Shown: positions 16,958-26,924, counted from the stretch's first letter. The stretch: DNA of 64,000 nt from Fischerella sp. PCC 9431 (GCF_000447295.1 NZ_KE650771.1:4683451-4747450), one strand, 5' to 3'. Notes: generated by a model not told the origin, from the letters alone. Program-made: numbers and translations.

Positions 16958-17297
16958 TTGTCTGTTACTTATCTAAAGTCATTAGGTGTAAAGCATTTGT
17001 ACCAAGATATTTTGTTTTGATAGTCAAAAATATACGTACAAATGCTTCACCAATACAAGAGTTTTTAGTACTAACTATTGAACACTACGTGCTACAATTG
17101 CTTGCTTTATCCTTAAGGAGTATCAAGCAATAAATTTTACCATCAAATTAAATAAAAAATGCGGCAACAGAAATGAGGTTTTGAGAGTCAGTCAAATTGA
17201 GCTACAAAGCCTCAAAACTAAGTTTGTAATTTTACACACTTATTATCAACTCAAATGAGTTGGAGTTAATGATTTTTTTGTAATTTTATTGCTAAGT
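16958..17297. other. intergenic region with two stem-loops before the GHL10-type gene
   Basis: 340 bp with no gene. AAGCATTTGTAC (16991-17002) pairs perfectly with GTACAAATGCTT (17036-17047) around a 33-nt loop, extended by GGTG/CACC outside a small bulge. A second stem GTTTTGAG/CTCAAAAC lies at about 17177-17220. Either could be the psb27 terminator, a leader structure, or part of a small RNA. Confidence 0.5.
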
Positions 17298-18839
17298 ATG
17301 CTTAACCGTCCCCTGAATGTTGTAAAGCCAATATTCTTTTGGCGGCGTCTTTTCGCTGCGGTTTTCAGCAGTACTTTGCTGATGCCACACTTTGAAACTC
17401 TGCCTGCACAGGCGCAGGAAGTCAACCAATTTTGCCAGATATCAGCAGCAGAAGCGCAAGCAAAAGAAAAATTACGTTTGTCAGCCCTTCAAGGTGACGA
17501 ACAAGCGCAAAATCAATATCAGCAACTTGTGCGCCAACATACACAAACTGTACAAGAATGTCGAAATCGCAACTGGCCACAAGTCCAAGCAATTTGGTTG
17601 CGTTTGTATCCCTGCGACATTCAGCCGGGTACTATCGACAGAATTATGGATCGAATTGTCAACAAAGGCTATAACCAAGTTTATTTGGAAGCTTTTTACG
17701 ACGGACAGGTACTATTACCAGCAGCAAGTAATCCTACAGTATGGCCTTCTGTAGTTCGCACACCGGGGGAAGAAAAAGCTGATTTATTATTGAAGGCAAT
17801 TCAAGAAGGACAGAAACGGGGTTTAAAGGTCTACGCCTGGATGTTTACCGCTAATTTTGGCTATACCTATGCCCAGCGTCGTGATCGAGAAGGAGCGATC
17901 GCTCGCAATGGCAAGGGTGAAACAAGCTTGTATGTTGTAGATGATGGTTCTCAAGTATTTATTGACCCCTACAACGTGCAGGCAAAGCGCGACTATTACC
18001 AGATGGTACAAGAAATTTTACGCCGTCGTCCAGATGGAGTGCTGTTTGATTATGTGCGCTACCCACGGCAAACAGGGGGGGATTCTATAGCCACGAAAGT
18101 TACAGATTTGTGGCTATATAGTGAAGCTACCCAACAAGCATTATTCCAACGGGCGCAGAATAATAAAGGCTTGGAATTAATTCGCCGCTTTTTAACTAAG
18201 GGATATGTGACAGCAGGAGATATTAGTGAAGTTGACAAACTTTATCCTCAAGAAGGAGAACCGATGTGGCAAGGCCGTACACCACCGCCACCGCCACCCA
18301 CAGAACCATCATTACCAATAGGACAAAAAGCCGTCGCTGCGGTTATTCCTCCTGCACAAAGACAACCAATACTGCAATCTGAATTATGGCAACTCTCTGT
18401 TGCCCATGCCATGCAAGGTATTCTAGATTTTGTCAATCTAGCTGCTTATCCAGCCCAAAAACTTGGTATTCCCGCAGGGGTAGTATTTTTTCCTGATGGA
18501 AACCAAACCGTTGGACAAGGTTATGATTCCCGCTTACAGCCCTGGGATCGGTTTCCCAGTTCTCTAGAGTGGCACCCAATGTCTTATGCTAATTGCGGTA
18601 ATGTTGATTGTATTGCAGCCCAAGTCAAGCAAGTGCTAAGTGCGGCGAAACCAGGTACAAAGGTGATTCCTGCGATCGCTGGTCAATGGGGTAAAAATGT
18701 CAATGGTCGCCCATCACTAGAAGCACAAATGCAAGCAATGAAACCATTCGCCTCGCAACTTAGAGGGGTGAGCCATTTTGCTTATTCTTGGCAAGATCCT
18801 GAATCCGACCAACAACGGAAATTCTGTCGGGCGAAGTGA
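17298..18839 (+). CDS. secreted GHL10-type (family 10-like) glycosidase
   Basis: A 513-residue exported protein. A signal segment (about residues 10-38) ends in LPAQAQ. A Cys-containing linker precedes a TIM-barrel-like domain with [47 protein letters not shown] and the GHL10 signature [12 protein letters not shown], and near the end NLAAYPAQ and [10 protein letters not shown] Pro-rich [11 protein letters not shown] stretch lies around residues 330-345. Putative glycoside hydrolases of this type act on wall or sheath glycans; the exact substrate is unknown. A TTG three codons upstream was rejected in favour of the ATG. A heptanucleotide element follows directly after the stop. Confidence 0.8.
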   Translation: MLNRPLNVVKPIFFWRRLFAAVFSSTLLMPHFETLPAQAQEVNQFCQISAAEAQAKEKLRLSALQGDEQAQNQYQQLVRQHTQTVQECRNRNWPQVQAIWLRLYPCDIQPGTIDRIMDRIVNKGYNQVYLEAFYDGQVLLPAASNPTVWPSVVRTPGEEKADLLLKAIQEGQKRGLKVYAWMFTANFGYTYAQRRDREGAIARNGKGETSLYVVDDGSQVFIDPYNVQAKRDYYQMVQEILRRRPDGVLFDYVRYPRQTGGDSIATKVTDLWLYSEATQQALFQRAQNNKGLELIRRFLTKGYVTAGDISEVDKLYPQEGEPMWQGRTPPPPPPTEPSLPIGQKAVAAVIPPAQRQPILQSELWQLSVAHAMQGILDFVNLAAYPAQKLGIPAGVVFFPDGNQTVGQGYDSRLQPWDRFPSSLEWHPMSYANCGNVDCIAAQVKQVLSAAKPGTKVIPAIAGQWGKNVNGRPSLEAQMQAMKPFASQLRGVSHFAYSWQDPESDQQRKFCRAK

Positions 18840-18841
18840 GT

Positions 18842-19137
18842 GATTGGGGATTGGGGATTGGGGATTGGGGATTGGGGATTGGGGATTGGGGATTGGGGAT
18901 TGGGGATTGGGGATAAGGGATTGGGGATAAGGGATTGGGGACAAGGGAGACAAGGGAGACAAGGGAGACAAGGGGGACAAAACAATTCAAAATTCAAAAT
19001 TCAAAATTCAAAATTAAGAATCTTTTCCCGTTCCCCGATCCCCAATCCCCGATCCCCAATCCCCAATCCCCAATCCCCGATCCCCAATCCCTGTTCCCCG
19101 ATCCCCGTTCCCCGATCCCTGTTCCCCGTTCCCCGAT
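18842..19137. repeat. large inverted heptanucleotide element
   Basis: About ten GGGGATT heptads, then AAGGGAT/GACAAGG-type units, AATTCAA heptads in the middle (about 18980-19020), then CCCCGAT/CCCCAAT/CCCTGTT heptads to 19137. The left half is G-rich and the right half C-rich, so the halves are largely complementary. It separates the convergent GHL10-type and cyclo-ligase genes and is probably read through by neither. Confidence 0.9.
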
Positions 19138-19139
19138 GA

Positions 19140-19730
19140 CTAATGACTAACAACTAATTTTGTTTCTGTACAAACAGCATCTAAAGGTTTATCCCAAGGT
19201 TCAACAGGTAATTGGGGTAAGTAGGCAAAATCAAAGACAATACCAATGGTTGATTTCTTTGCCCACTTAGGTTCAGCAAGCAAGCGATCGTAATATCCTC
19301 CGCCGTAACCCAAGCGATAGCCTTGCGGGTTACAAGCAACACAAGGCACGAGAATTAAATCTACTTGCTCAGGCTCTATAATTGAGGCTTCGGGATGAGG
19401 CTCGGTAATGCCGTATGCCCCAATTATTACTGTTTCGTTTAGTATCCAAATGTGCCATGACAGGGAATTGCCGATGCAGCGAGGCATACCCCATATTTTT
19501 GGAGAGTGACTATCTTTATCTTGTCCAAATAAAGGACTCAAATCGGGTTCCTGACGAAAGCTGAAATAAGCCAATACTGTTTTGGCTTGGGTAAACTGAG
19601 GTGAGTTGAGAAGGTTAGTACAGATGCGATCGCTTTTTTGTTTCCATTCTGCTACTGACATTGATTGACGTTGTTTGAGAAGCGATTTTCGTAGTTTTGC
19701 TTTATCTAGTTGGCGATCAACTTTATCCAC
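19140..19730 (-). CDS. 5-formyltetrahydrofolate cyclo-ligase
   Basis: A 196-residue enzyme converting 5-formyl-THF to 5,10-methenyl-THF with ATP, recycling folate. Family motifs include the N-terminal KAKLRKSLLKQRQSMS and the C-terminal GYRLGYGGGYYDRLL, the nucleotide/substrate loop characteristic of the family, with DLILVPCVACNPQG before it. The start is a GTG (19728-19730); no upstream ATG exists in frame before a stop, and the ORF length fits the family. Convergent with the GHL10-type gene across the repeat element. A transporter-HEAT gene lies 91 bp upstream on the same strand. Confidence 0.9.
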   Translation of the reverse strand: MDKVDRQLDKAKLRKSLLKQRQSMSVAEWKQKSDRICTNLLNSPQFTQAKTVLAYFSFRQEPDLSPLFGQDKDSHSPKIWGMPRCIGNSLSWHIWILNETVIIGAYGITEPHPEASIIEPEQVDLILVPCVACNPQGYRLGYGGGYYDRLLAEPKWAKKSTIGIVFDFAYLPQLPVEPWDKPLDAVCTETKLVVSH

Positions 19731-19821
19731 GCGAGAAAACTGATTATTGAAACGGCATTGTGCGTTTCTATTGTAATTCTCAAATTTTCACCACCAACAA
19801 CTAACAATTAACCACTAATCA

Positions 19822-22800
19822 CTAACCACTAAACTTAATTAACTCTTTGACTTGATTAGCCACAAGGGGATGTGGATCTTTTTGTAATTGGGGGAGAATT
19901 TTGCTCAGGATGCGGGGTGATACTACATTTAAATAGGCGATCGCTGCTTCTCGAACAAAGCCTGTGGGATGACTCAAGCTTTCTAAAACTTGTTCTGTGG
20001 TGAGTCGGATACGCGCAACTTGGGCAAAATGAAAACAACAAGCCAAGCACCAATCAGAAAGTAAGTTTTTATGCATTAATAAGCTACGGGTACGTTCATT
20101 AACTGACATTTGTTGATATTCTGCCATCTCTGCGGCGATGAGATATTGCAGTTTTTCTGCTGGCGATCGCCTATCTAAAATATTGATTAGCAAAGATTTC
20201 TGCTGCAATTTTACTGTGTGTTCTAAAATTTCTAATCCTCGTGCTAAATTGACTACTGATTCTGATCGTAAATTAAAAGCTGCTGCTTGGATGCTTTCTA
20301 TCGGATAAAGTAGCTGTAAGAGTAATAATAATCGTTCTTTGATATCACTTTCTAGTTCTAAAATGGCGCGATTGAGTAAAGATATAATAGTAATATTCCT
20401 GATGCCATAATGATAAGTATCTAGAGTTTTTTGAGTTTTAAAATCTATATATTGATTATAGGTTTCTAGTTGATTTTGGAAATCTATATAAGCAGCATAA
20501 AGTTCACCAATGAAATATAGTTCTTGCTCGATAAATCTCTTGATTTTGGTTTCATAAAACTGTTCTACTGAACCCAGAATTCCTTCTTTTTGCAATCTTT
20601 TTAATAAAGGACGGAGAATGTGATCTCTATTATTACCCCGCGATGTTTCTAAAAATTGCCATAAGGTTTCTATCGCTTCTAAAGTAGGAATTTGACTAAT
20701 TGTACGCCAAGCATAAATTCGCAATATTTCTGGCTTATAGATATTAGTAGCTAACTCAACCAGCATTGGTAAGGCTTCGTTTTCCAGTTTTACCAAAGCT
20801 TGCATAGCTGCACTTCGGGTTGATTTGTAATAAAGTCCCCCCAACAAGGCTGAATAGTACTCTTCTAGGCGAGTTGCGGCGATCATTTTTATGACAGCAA
20901 AACGTACTCGCAACGATTCATCTTGCAATAAATTGGGAATATGAAGTCGCAGTGCTTGTAAATGAACCGCTTCACTTAGGGCTTTAACTGCGTTCATTCG
21001 TTCTTTTTCTTGTTGGTGAGTAAGCATCCGCCGTAAAGTTTTGGTGGCTGCTACTTTGTGCATGGGTTTTCCCTGACGCAGCAATAAGGCGGCGACTGTC
21101 GCACGGATGATTGAGTGTTGGTCTTCTCTAAGATACTTTTCTAATAGGTTGACATCTGCATCTGACTCAGCCAACCAAACATAGCGTAAACTAAGGGCAA
21201 ATACTTCGGGAGTAACACTATTTTGGGGCAATTCTAAGAAAGTACGGATTTCTGGCAAGTAAGCAGGATTTGCACCTGCTGCTAGCATGACTTCCAAACT
21301 TGCTTGCTGCAACTCAGGAGGTAGCTTGACTAACAAAGGCGCTAAGACTTCGCTTACACTTTTAGGATCAATTTGTGATAAAAGTTCAATACAAGAACGT
21401 TTATCTGCATCTGTTCCTTTTTCTGCCAAGGCTTTAATTACTGCTTGCTTGAATGCACGTAAATCTACATTTGCACCACTAAATTGTCCTTGTCCTGCAC
21501 TTAAAACTAACAGATTCACGTAGCGCGATCGCAAAAACCAAATCACTAGCAAGCAGCATAAAGCCACAATTACGGTTTCCGCCACCATAATTGATTCATG
21601 TATAGGTGTAGGCAAGAGTTTTTTGGCTAACCACAAGGTAATTAAAATTACAAAACCTGCTGTTCCTGCACCAAAAGCATCAGCCACACCTCCGGCTAAT
21701 GATTGGACATGGCTGCGAATCTTATCTGGAATTGGTTGGAAAAGTAGAGGGCCGCTACTGACAACAAAGGTGTAACGCAGAAGTTCGTCTAGGAATTTGA
21801 GGATCACTAAACCCCATAAAAGATTATGGGAATTATCCCAAGGCAATAATCCTAACAAAGGTATGGTCAGAGGCATTAACAAGCCTACGGTGATTGGTAA
21901 AGTTGCAGCAGTAAAAAATACTCCAAAGCGTTCGAGGACGCGACTGGAAATAAATAACTGCATTGCCAATTCGCATAGTCCCGTAATTCCACCTAGTAAA
22001 CCTAAAAAGGTAGCAATATCTTTACCCTGAAAACTTGATTTCAACTGGGTAAGATATTGAAAATCGATTAAGACTCCTATTGCTTGTAAAAGGGCAAAAA
22101 ATGCAAATAATAACCAGGCGTAACGTTTGATTGGTCCAAACAGGCGTCGTTTTTGAGAGTATTGTGCTGCTTTGATTTCGATTTGTGGACTATTAGGAAA
22201 AGCCTGGGGATAATTTTGACTCAGATAAAAAAGAATAAAAGCCCCTAAGCTGATAAATACACCAGCTATGGGCATAATGACCTTATCTAGTCCGACAAAT
22301 AGCAATAAAAATGGTAGGCTAAAGCCACTAATCACATCAGCAACTAAAAGACCGCTACTGATCAGGGGAAAGGCGCGTTTGATCTCCCGAATGTTGAATA
22401 GTTGATTGGCTGTGATCGAGGTGTTGAGGTCGTTGATCACATAGAATGCATCTACCCACAGCCGTAGGATAAATATGATAAATACGGACAGGTAGGAAAC
22501 GTGTAAGCCTAAACTAAATAAAACTAATGGTATGAACATGCAAGGCGCGATCGCCACAATAACGCGCCGCAAGGGAAAAATCTTTTGCAATCGTGAGTAT
22601 AAAATTACCAAGACAGCACCCATAATGGCACTGGCGATATAAATCCAAGGTAAAGATTTAGACCCGTATTTATCCAAAAACAACGCTACTGTCGAGTCTT
22701 CTGACCACCGCAACCCGATTGATGTACTTGTATAAAAAGCAAACATTAACCAAGTGCGATCGCTTTCCTCCGGTCGGAGATTTACCCACTTGAGTAATTG

Positions 22801-22848
22801 TGACAGAATACCTTTTTTGGGAGCAGTCCAGTAATTTTTTAGTTCCAT
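19822..22848 (-). CDS. MFS-type transporter fused to HEAT repeats
   Basis: A 1008-residue protein. Residues about 30-430 contain about 12 hydrophobic segments with an arrangement resembling ATP/ADP-translocase (Tlc) or MFS carriers (LRLWVDAFYVINDLNTSITANQLF, with REIKRAFPLISSG). The C-terminal half, about 460-1008, is a solenoid of HEAT-like helices (CIELLSQIDPKSVSEVLAPL, FAVIKMIAATRLEEYYSALL, VREAAIAYLNVVSPRILSKI). The HEAT part is presumably cytoplasmic and would bind a partner or regulate transport. Such MFS-HEAT fusions occur in several cyanobacteria, but I know of no proven substrate. The start is the ATG of MELKNYWTAPKK. No obvious functional partner is nearby. Confidence 0.75.
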   Translation of the reverse strand: MELKNYWTAPKKGILSQLLKWVNLRPEESDRTWLMFAFYTSTSIGLRWSEDSTVALFLDKYGSKSLPWIYIASAIMGAVLVILYSRLQKIFPLRRVIVAIAPCMFIPLVLFSLGLHVSYLSVFIIFILRLWVDAFYVINDLNTSITANQLFNIREIKRAFPLISSGLLVADVISGFSLPFLLLFVGLDKVIMPIAGVFISLGAFILFYLSQNYPQAFPNSPQIEIKAAQYSQKRRLFGPIKRYAWLLFAFFALLQAIGVLIDFQYLTQLKSSFQGKDIATFLGLLGGITGLCELAMQLFISSRVLERFGVFFTAATLPITVGLLMPLTIPLLGLLPWDNSHNLLWGLVILKFLDELLRYTFVVSSGPLLFQPIPDKIRSHVQSLAGGVADAFGAGTAGFVILITLWLAKKLLPTPIHESIMVAETVIVALCCLLVIWFLRSRYVNLLVLSAGQGQFSGANVDLRAFKQAVIKALAEKGTDADKRSCIELLSQIDPKSVSEVLAPLLVKLPPELQQASLEVMLAAGANPAYLPEIRTFLELPQNSVTPEVFALSLRYVWLAESDADVNLLEKYLREDQHSIIRATVAALLLRQGKPMHKVAATKTLRRMLTHQQEKERMNAVKALSEAVHLQALRLHIPNLLQDESLRVRFAVIKMIAATRLEEYYSALLGGLYYKSTRSAAMQALVKLENEALPMLVELATNIYKPEILRIYAWRTISQIPTLEAIETLWQFLETSRGNNRDHILRPLLKRLQKEGILGSVEQFYETKIKRFIEQELYFIGELYAAYIDFQNQLETYNQYIDFKTQKTLDTYHYGIRNITIISLLNRAILELESDIKERLLLLLQLLYPIESIQAAAFNLRSESVVNLARGLEILEHTVKLQQKSLLINILDRRSPAEKLQYLIAAEMAEYQQMSVNERTRSLLMHKNLLSDWCLACCFHFAQVARIRLTTEQVLESLSHPTGFVREAAIAYLNVVSPRILSKILPQLQKDPHPLVANQVKELIKFSG

Positions 22849-23369
22849 GCAGTTTGACTGTGTTACACCTTGAATTTGTTGGCGGTTAATGGCTGCTGGC
22901 TAGTTTTTGGAGACAACTGGAGACAACACACAACACACAAACTTAGTTACTCAGTTCTGCATGACCACAGTATTAGACTTTTTGCTGGCGATCGCATTAA
23001 TTTTGATAGGTAAATGCGTTAAACATCTCACAGTTTCACAACTAATGCGATAGTCAAATAAGGTAACGGATTCATTAATCAGACCAAATTGGGATAGCTA
23101 GTCTTGTTTCAAAGCTCTGTAATAGGCTATTAATCTAGGCTTTTAATCCAGAATCTAAAATCCAAAATCTAAAATCCAAAATTGGTATTAGACCCCTTTA
23201 CCTTTGAACCCCAAAGTGGGTATATAGCAAAAACCCTGAGTAACTGAGTATTATTTTTCCCACTCAGAACCCAGGATTATCAATTTTATTTGAATTTTTT
23301 GGTCGTTGATGCTTAGTAATTAAATAGCTGGTTTTTTACCAGTATCTACTAACCACTAACCAAATTAAA
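22849..23369. other. intergenic region between infC and the MFS-HEAT gene
   Basis: 521 bp without a gene. A GCGATCGC site (22988-22995) and a heptad array (TCTAAAA/TCCAAAA, about 23147-23190) are present. A hairpin near 23235-23275 is listed as the infC terminator. The region upstream of the MFS-HEAT ATG should hold its promoter. Confidence 0.5.
23235..23275 (-). terminator. probable infC terminator
   Basis: On the minus strand CCTG...CTGAGT pairs with ACTCAG...CAGG around an AT-rich loop and is followed by GTTTTT. It lies about 100 bp after the infC stop. Confidence 0.5.
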
Positions 23370-23903
23370 TTATTTCTTCGGAGAAAGAAGCATCATCATG
23401 TTTCGCCCTTCTTTTTTCGGTGCTTGCTGCACTTCTGCAACTGCTTCTAGATCAGTCGCCATCCGTTTGAGTAAATCTTCTGCTAAATCGCTGTGTTGTA
23501 TTTCTCGACCCCGAAACATGACAGTGGCTTTCACTTTATCGCCATCCTTGAGAAAACGTTCTGCTTGCTTAACACGGACGTTGTAATCATGTTCTTCAAT
23601 CTTGTAGCGCATTTTCACTTCTTTAACGTCAGCAGTGTGCTGCTTTTTCCTGGCTTCCCGTGCTTTCTTCTCCTGTTCAAATTTGTATTTTCCATAGTCC
23701 ATGATCCGACAAACGGGCGGATCAGCCTTGTCACTGAGCAACACTAAATCTAGCTCTTTTTCCTCGGCTAGTTGCAGCGCTTCCTGTGGGGACAGAATCC
23801 CCAATTGGGCTCCATCAGTATCGATGACCCGAATTTTCGGAAAGCGAATCCTTTCATTAATTTGGGGCAAATCGCGAGTTCTTTTTTTCTCAGTCACTGG
23901 CAT
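23370..23903 (-). CDS. infC: translation initiation factor IF-3
   Basis: A 177-residue initiation factor that binds the 30S subunit and checks the start codon. The N-terminal domain has [17 protein letters not shown] and [14 protein letters not shown]; the C-terminal domain has [39 protein letters not shown] (family signature) and ends near [10 protein letters not shown]. The start ATG gives [14 protein letters not shown], the usual cyanobacterial length. It is monocistronic here; the neighbours upstream and downstream are unrelated. Confidence 0.97.
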   Translation of the reverse strand: MPVTEKKRTRDLPQINERIRFPKIRVIDTDGAQLGILSPQEALQLAEEKELDLVLLSDKADPPVCRIMDYGKYKFEQEKKAREARKKQHTADVKEVKMRYKIEEHDYNVRVKQAERFLKDGDKVKATVMFRGREIQHSDLAEDLLKRMATDLEAVAEVQQAPKKEGRNMMMLLSPKK

Positions 23904-24357
23904 TGTGATTTGTGGCAGCTCTTTGTTAAGAATAGTGTTTGGTATTGTGTAATCTGCCTCAGAATGATTAAAAATATCTGAGGACTCAAATTAAAAGTCT
24001 ACATTTAAGGTAGCTTGATCCATCGGATATTCTTTGGACAATTGTACCTATTCTGTCATTCTACTCATTTTGAAAGAATTTCTATCCAATAGTTAATCTA
24101 AATTACACATCCGCAGCATTTATTAACTATTTTAGCATTTGTCTATTGTATTATTAACACCTTATACATCTAAAATCATCAGTATATTTACTAGTAACGG
24201 TAGATGCAAAATCATAATTAGAGCTTGAATCAGTTAACAGTTAACAGTTAACAGTGACCAGTTTAATTTGATAACTGATAACTGACAACTGATAACTGAT
24301 AAAAGCCCAGGACTGTTTCATCCTCTTACATCAGTAGGAATGACCGATGACCAAAAA
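23904..24357. other. intergenic region between infC and the 484-residue gene
   Basis: 454 bp with no gene. It carries the inverted heptad array at 24231-24302 and an AT-rich stretch (24050-24200), and presumably the infC promoter. Confidence 0.45.
24231..24302. repeat. inverted heptad array (CAGTTAA / GATAACT)
   Basis: CAGTTAA-type heptads, then CAGTGACCAGTTTAATTTG, then ATAACTG/ACAACTG heptads. It matches the array at 16425-16479, including the central TTTAATTTGATAACT. The two halves are complementary and would form a hairpin. Confidence 0.75.
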
Positions 24358-25812
24358 CTATTTTTCTACCATAGCAGCAGTCTGTTTACTGTAATATTCC
24401 TTGGTTGCATACACACTAATAATGCTGTTACCAATTAGAAAAAATATACCTTCTTTTTCATCTTTGGAAAACTGCAAACAAGGATATTTTGTAGCCAGTT
24501 CTTCCGCAGTAATTGCCTTTGCTTTCATTTTTTTCGGTAGCAATCCAGTCGAACCGATATACAATACCAAAGGACTGATTTTCTCCTGGTAAATTGCTGA
24601 GGTAAATTCTTCTAATCTGGCATTTGCACTAAATAGAGTTTCTATCAGAGCATTTTTGTTGACGCTTTGACCATCACGTTGTTCCTGCAAAAATTGTACT
24701 AAATTATCAGCATCAATTTTGCTCAAAATCCTAGCAACAATACCATTGTTATCTAGTCCCAGAAAATCATCAAAAATTGGTTTCATGAATTCATCTACGG
24801 GAGTAATTTTTATCCGCGATGATAATTGCTTGTGTCTAAAACCAATGTTTTCATCAAACATCAAATCAAAGCTAGGCTTGGAGATAATTTCTCCGGTTAC
24901 TTTGTGATAAACTTCATACATCCTGTCGAGAAATTTGTTGGCTGAATGTAGTTTACCTAGATTCAGAATCTCTCGACTACCAATATCAATTTTGTAGCTA
25001 ACACGTGTATCGATATTTTGTCTAGCAAGAGCTTGTTTAATACTGATGTATTCGTTAGTTGTCGGAAAGTTGAGGTTTAAATTTTTGGAAAGATAATGCT
25101 TTCTCAACTCTTCTAATTGTTCTGGGACAAAGATATCTGACTCTTTTTTCAAAAGTGCAGAAATAATGCTTGTAAGTACTTTCGCCTCTGCAAGTTGGTA
25201 GAATACACCTTCAATACTGCTGTAACGTCTATCAGATGAGACAAGAGGTAAATTATCTAATCTAATAGTATATTCACAGCGAAAATCATACTCTTCGTTG
25301 GCTAATACACCTTTTGCTTTCAGCAAATCAAAGGTTTTTTTGTTGCTAATTTTAACTTGTAGTGATTTGACATTGACTTCGCCTTCACTCACAATCGTGT
25401 AATTGTTAAAGCTATTGAGTTCATTTACCAATAAACCCGCAACTTCACCAATAGGGGTTTGGTCTTCTGTTTTGATCAGTCTGACTTTACGGGTAATCAG
25501 CATGTTGATATTGGCTGTGTTCTGGTTAAGTTCAAACGAACCCATACCAACATACTCACCATTGTCAATATATTGTGTTGTCAGCCAAGGCTTAATAATA
25601 TTGCCTTTGATATCTCTATAACCTGGAACTCTTTTGACACCTTTTCTTTGATAATTTGCTTGGAGATGTTTCAGGTTAATAATGATGCTATGGCGATTTG
25701 ATTCTAAAATTTTTAGAAGTTCCAATAGAGAAATTTTATTACTGATTTTTACAGATTTGCGTTTGCGATGTTGAGAAGACATGACATGATTTTTGGCAGA
25801 TTTTTTTGCCAT
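24358..25812 (-). CDS. hypothetical protein, function not recognised
   Basis: 484 residues, ATG start with a very basic opening (MAKKSAKNHV, then SQHRKRKSVKIS) that could contact nucleic acid. No signal peptide, transmembrane segment or familiar catalytic motif is visible. The first half contains NIKPWLTTQ and GMGSFELNQ-like segments and seems to mix strands and helices; the second half is largely helical (FLDRMYEVYHKVTGEI, KIDADNLVQFLQEQRD, ITAEELATKYP). I do not recognise the family. It stands alone: infC is upstream on the same strand at 454 bp and a divergent LOG gene starts 304 bp away. The even, uninterrupted frame and normal composition suggest a real gene; it could be lineage-specific. 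Confidence 0.7.
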   Translation of the reverse strand: MAKKSAKNHVMSSQHRKRKSVKISNKISLLELLKILESNRHSIIINLKHLQANYQRKGVKRVPGYRDIKGNIIKPWLTTQYIDNGEYVGMGSFELNQNTANINMLITRKVRLIKTEDQTPIGEVAGLLVNELNSFNNYTIVSEGEVNVKSLQVKISNKKTFDLLKAKGVLANEEYDFRCEYTIRLDNLPLVSSDRRYSSIEGVFYQLAEAKVLTSIISALLKKESDIFVPEQLEELRKHYLSKNLNLNFPTTNEYISIKQALARQNIDTRVSYKIDIGSREILNLGKLHSANKFLDRMYEVYHKVTGEIISKPSFDLMFDENIGFRHKQLSSRIKITPVDEFMKPIFDDFLGLDNNGIVARILSKIDADNLVQFLQEQRDGQSVNKNALIETLFSANARLEEFTSAIYQEKISPLVLYIGSTGLLPKKMKAKAITAEELATKYPCLQFSKDEKEGIFFLIGNSIISVYATKEYYSKQTAAMVEK

Positions 25813-26116
25813 AACTAACCTACCCTGGTTTACTTAAATATGAATTTCCATAAAATGTTAGGATTGGCATTGCCAAAAAGAGGGATCAATTAAGCCCACG
25901 AAGCTAATTAAGTGAACATGCAATACCAATTTTCTAGTGTGCGTTTATTTAAGGAAAATGGTAGATTTCCCTCACACACTCAATAATGATTCTTTATAGT
26001 ACAATTGTATCATATCAAATTCTTTGTAGCGACTGTCTTATATATCTAGCGTGGTTAAAGTGAAATGGTATGATACCTTGCAGTCAGACCAATCCAGAGC
26101 ATCCCAATTTTAAAGA
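25813..26116. other. divergent promoter region between the 484-residue gene and the LOG gene
   Basis: 304 bp. An imperfect stem, AGTGTG...GGAAA with TTTCC...CACACT, spans about 25937-25981. It is AT-rich towards the LOG gene. No coding sequence is seen. Confidence 0.45.
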
Positions 26117-26782
26117 ATGAAGCGTCCAACATTCAATATTTGTGTTTTTTGTGGCTCGAAATCGGGAACTAACCCTGCGTATCAAAGCGTTGCTGGTGTT
26201 CTTGGTCAGAAGATGGCACAACGGCAAATAGGGCTAGTATATGGTGGTGCTTCCATTGGGTTAATGGGTACAATTGCTACGGAATGTCTGCAAGCTGGAG
26301 GTTACGTTGTAGGTGTGCTTCCAGAAATTTTAGCTCCATATGAAATCGCTCATCCTGGACTGTCTTTACTTTTAAATACAAATAGTATGCACGAGCGCAA
26401 AGCCTTAATGTATAAGTTATCAAATGCTTTTGTTGCGCTCCCTGGTGGTGTGGGGACACTGGATGAATTGTTTGAAATAGTGACTTGGGCGCATCTTGAT
26501 ATTCACAAAAAACCAGTTGTTTTGCTGAATGTAGCAGGATTCTTTAACCCGCTACTGACCTACCTTGACCACACGGTAAAAGAAGGATTTTTGCCAGACA
26601 AAGTTCGTGCTTTAATCCGTGTTTATGATGACGTGGAATTAATGCTAGACAATCTTGAGCAAGAATGCTCTTTGGTGGTGGATGATACCACTGTCGTTAC
26701 TCCCTCGAAAAAGTCCATCGATGAATACTCACTACTTGTCGAAGAACTGACACACTTAAAAGATATTTCTGCAACTGACTAG
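26117..26782 (+). CDS. LOG family protein (cytokinin riboside 5'-monophosphate phosphoribohydrolase-like)
   Basis: A 221-residue Rossmann-like SLOG-superfamily protein. The core motifs are visible: ICVFCGSKSG near the N-terminus, GLVYGGASIGLMG, the Arg in SMHERKALM, and the signature PGGVGTLDELFE. LOG enzymes split nucleoside monophosphates such as cytokinin riboside monophosphate into free base and ribose 5-phosphate; many bacterial members are thought to act on adenosine monophosphate. The last 35 residues (DDTTVVTPSKKSIDE onward) are a less conserved tail. It starts with a clear ATG. The downstream 550 bp are repeat-rich. Confidence 0.88.
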   Translation: MKRPTFNICVFCGSKSGTNPAYQSVAGVLGQKMAQRQIGLVYGGASIGLMGTIATECLQAGGYVVGVLPEILAPYEIAHPGLSLLLNTNSMHERKALMYKLSNAFVALPGGVGTLDELFEIVTWAHLDIHKKPVVLLNVAGFFNPLLTYLDHTVKEGFLPDKVRALIRVYDDVELMLDNLEQECSLVVDDTTVVTPSKKSIDEYSLLVEELTHLKDISATD

Positions 26783-26789
26783 ATCCCAC

Positions 26790-26830
26790 TTGAAATCGCA
26801 GGCGGTTTTTTGAACATTTGGAATGTTCTC
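26790..26830. repeat. dispersed repeat, shared with 34205-34250
   Basis: GAAATCGCAGGCGG, TTTTTTGAACATTTGG, then AATGTTCTC. A near copy with GATTTCAATCGCAGGCGGG occurs at 34205-34250, upstream of the YHYH gene. It sits directly after the LOG stop. Confidence 0.6.
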
Positions 26831-26924
26831 AGCGTTGGTAGGTTCTCTCAAAGAATCACCTGTTGTCACCATCGCCTAATTCATAACTTCATCAAAAAAA
26901 CATATAAAGTCAAATTTAGTAGGT

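Noticed and set aside
18717-19150. Several Pro-Ile-Pro-Asn or Gly-Leu-Gly-Ile-Gly-Asp ORFs
   Set aside because: They are translations of heptad arrays in multiple frames of both strands and carry no ribosome sites.
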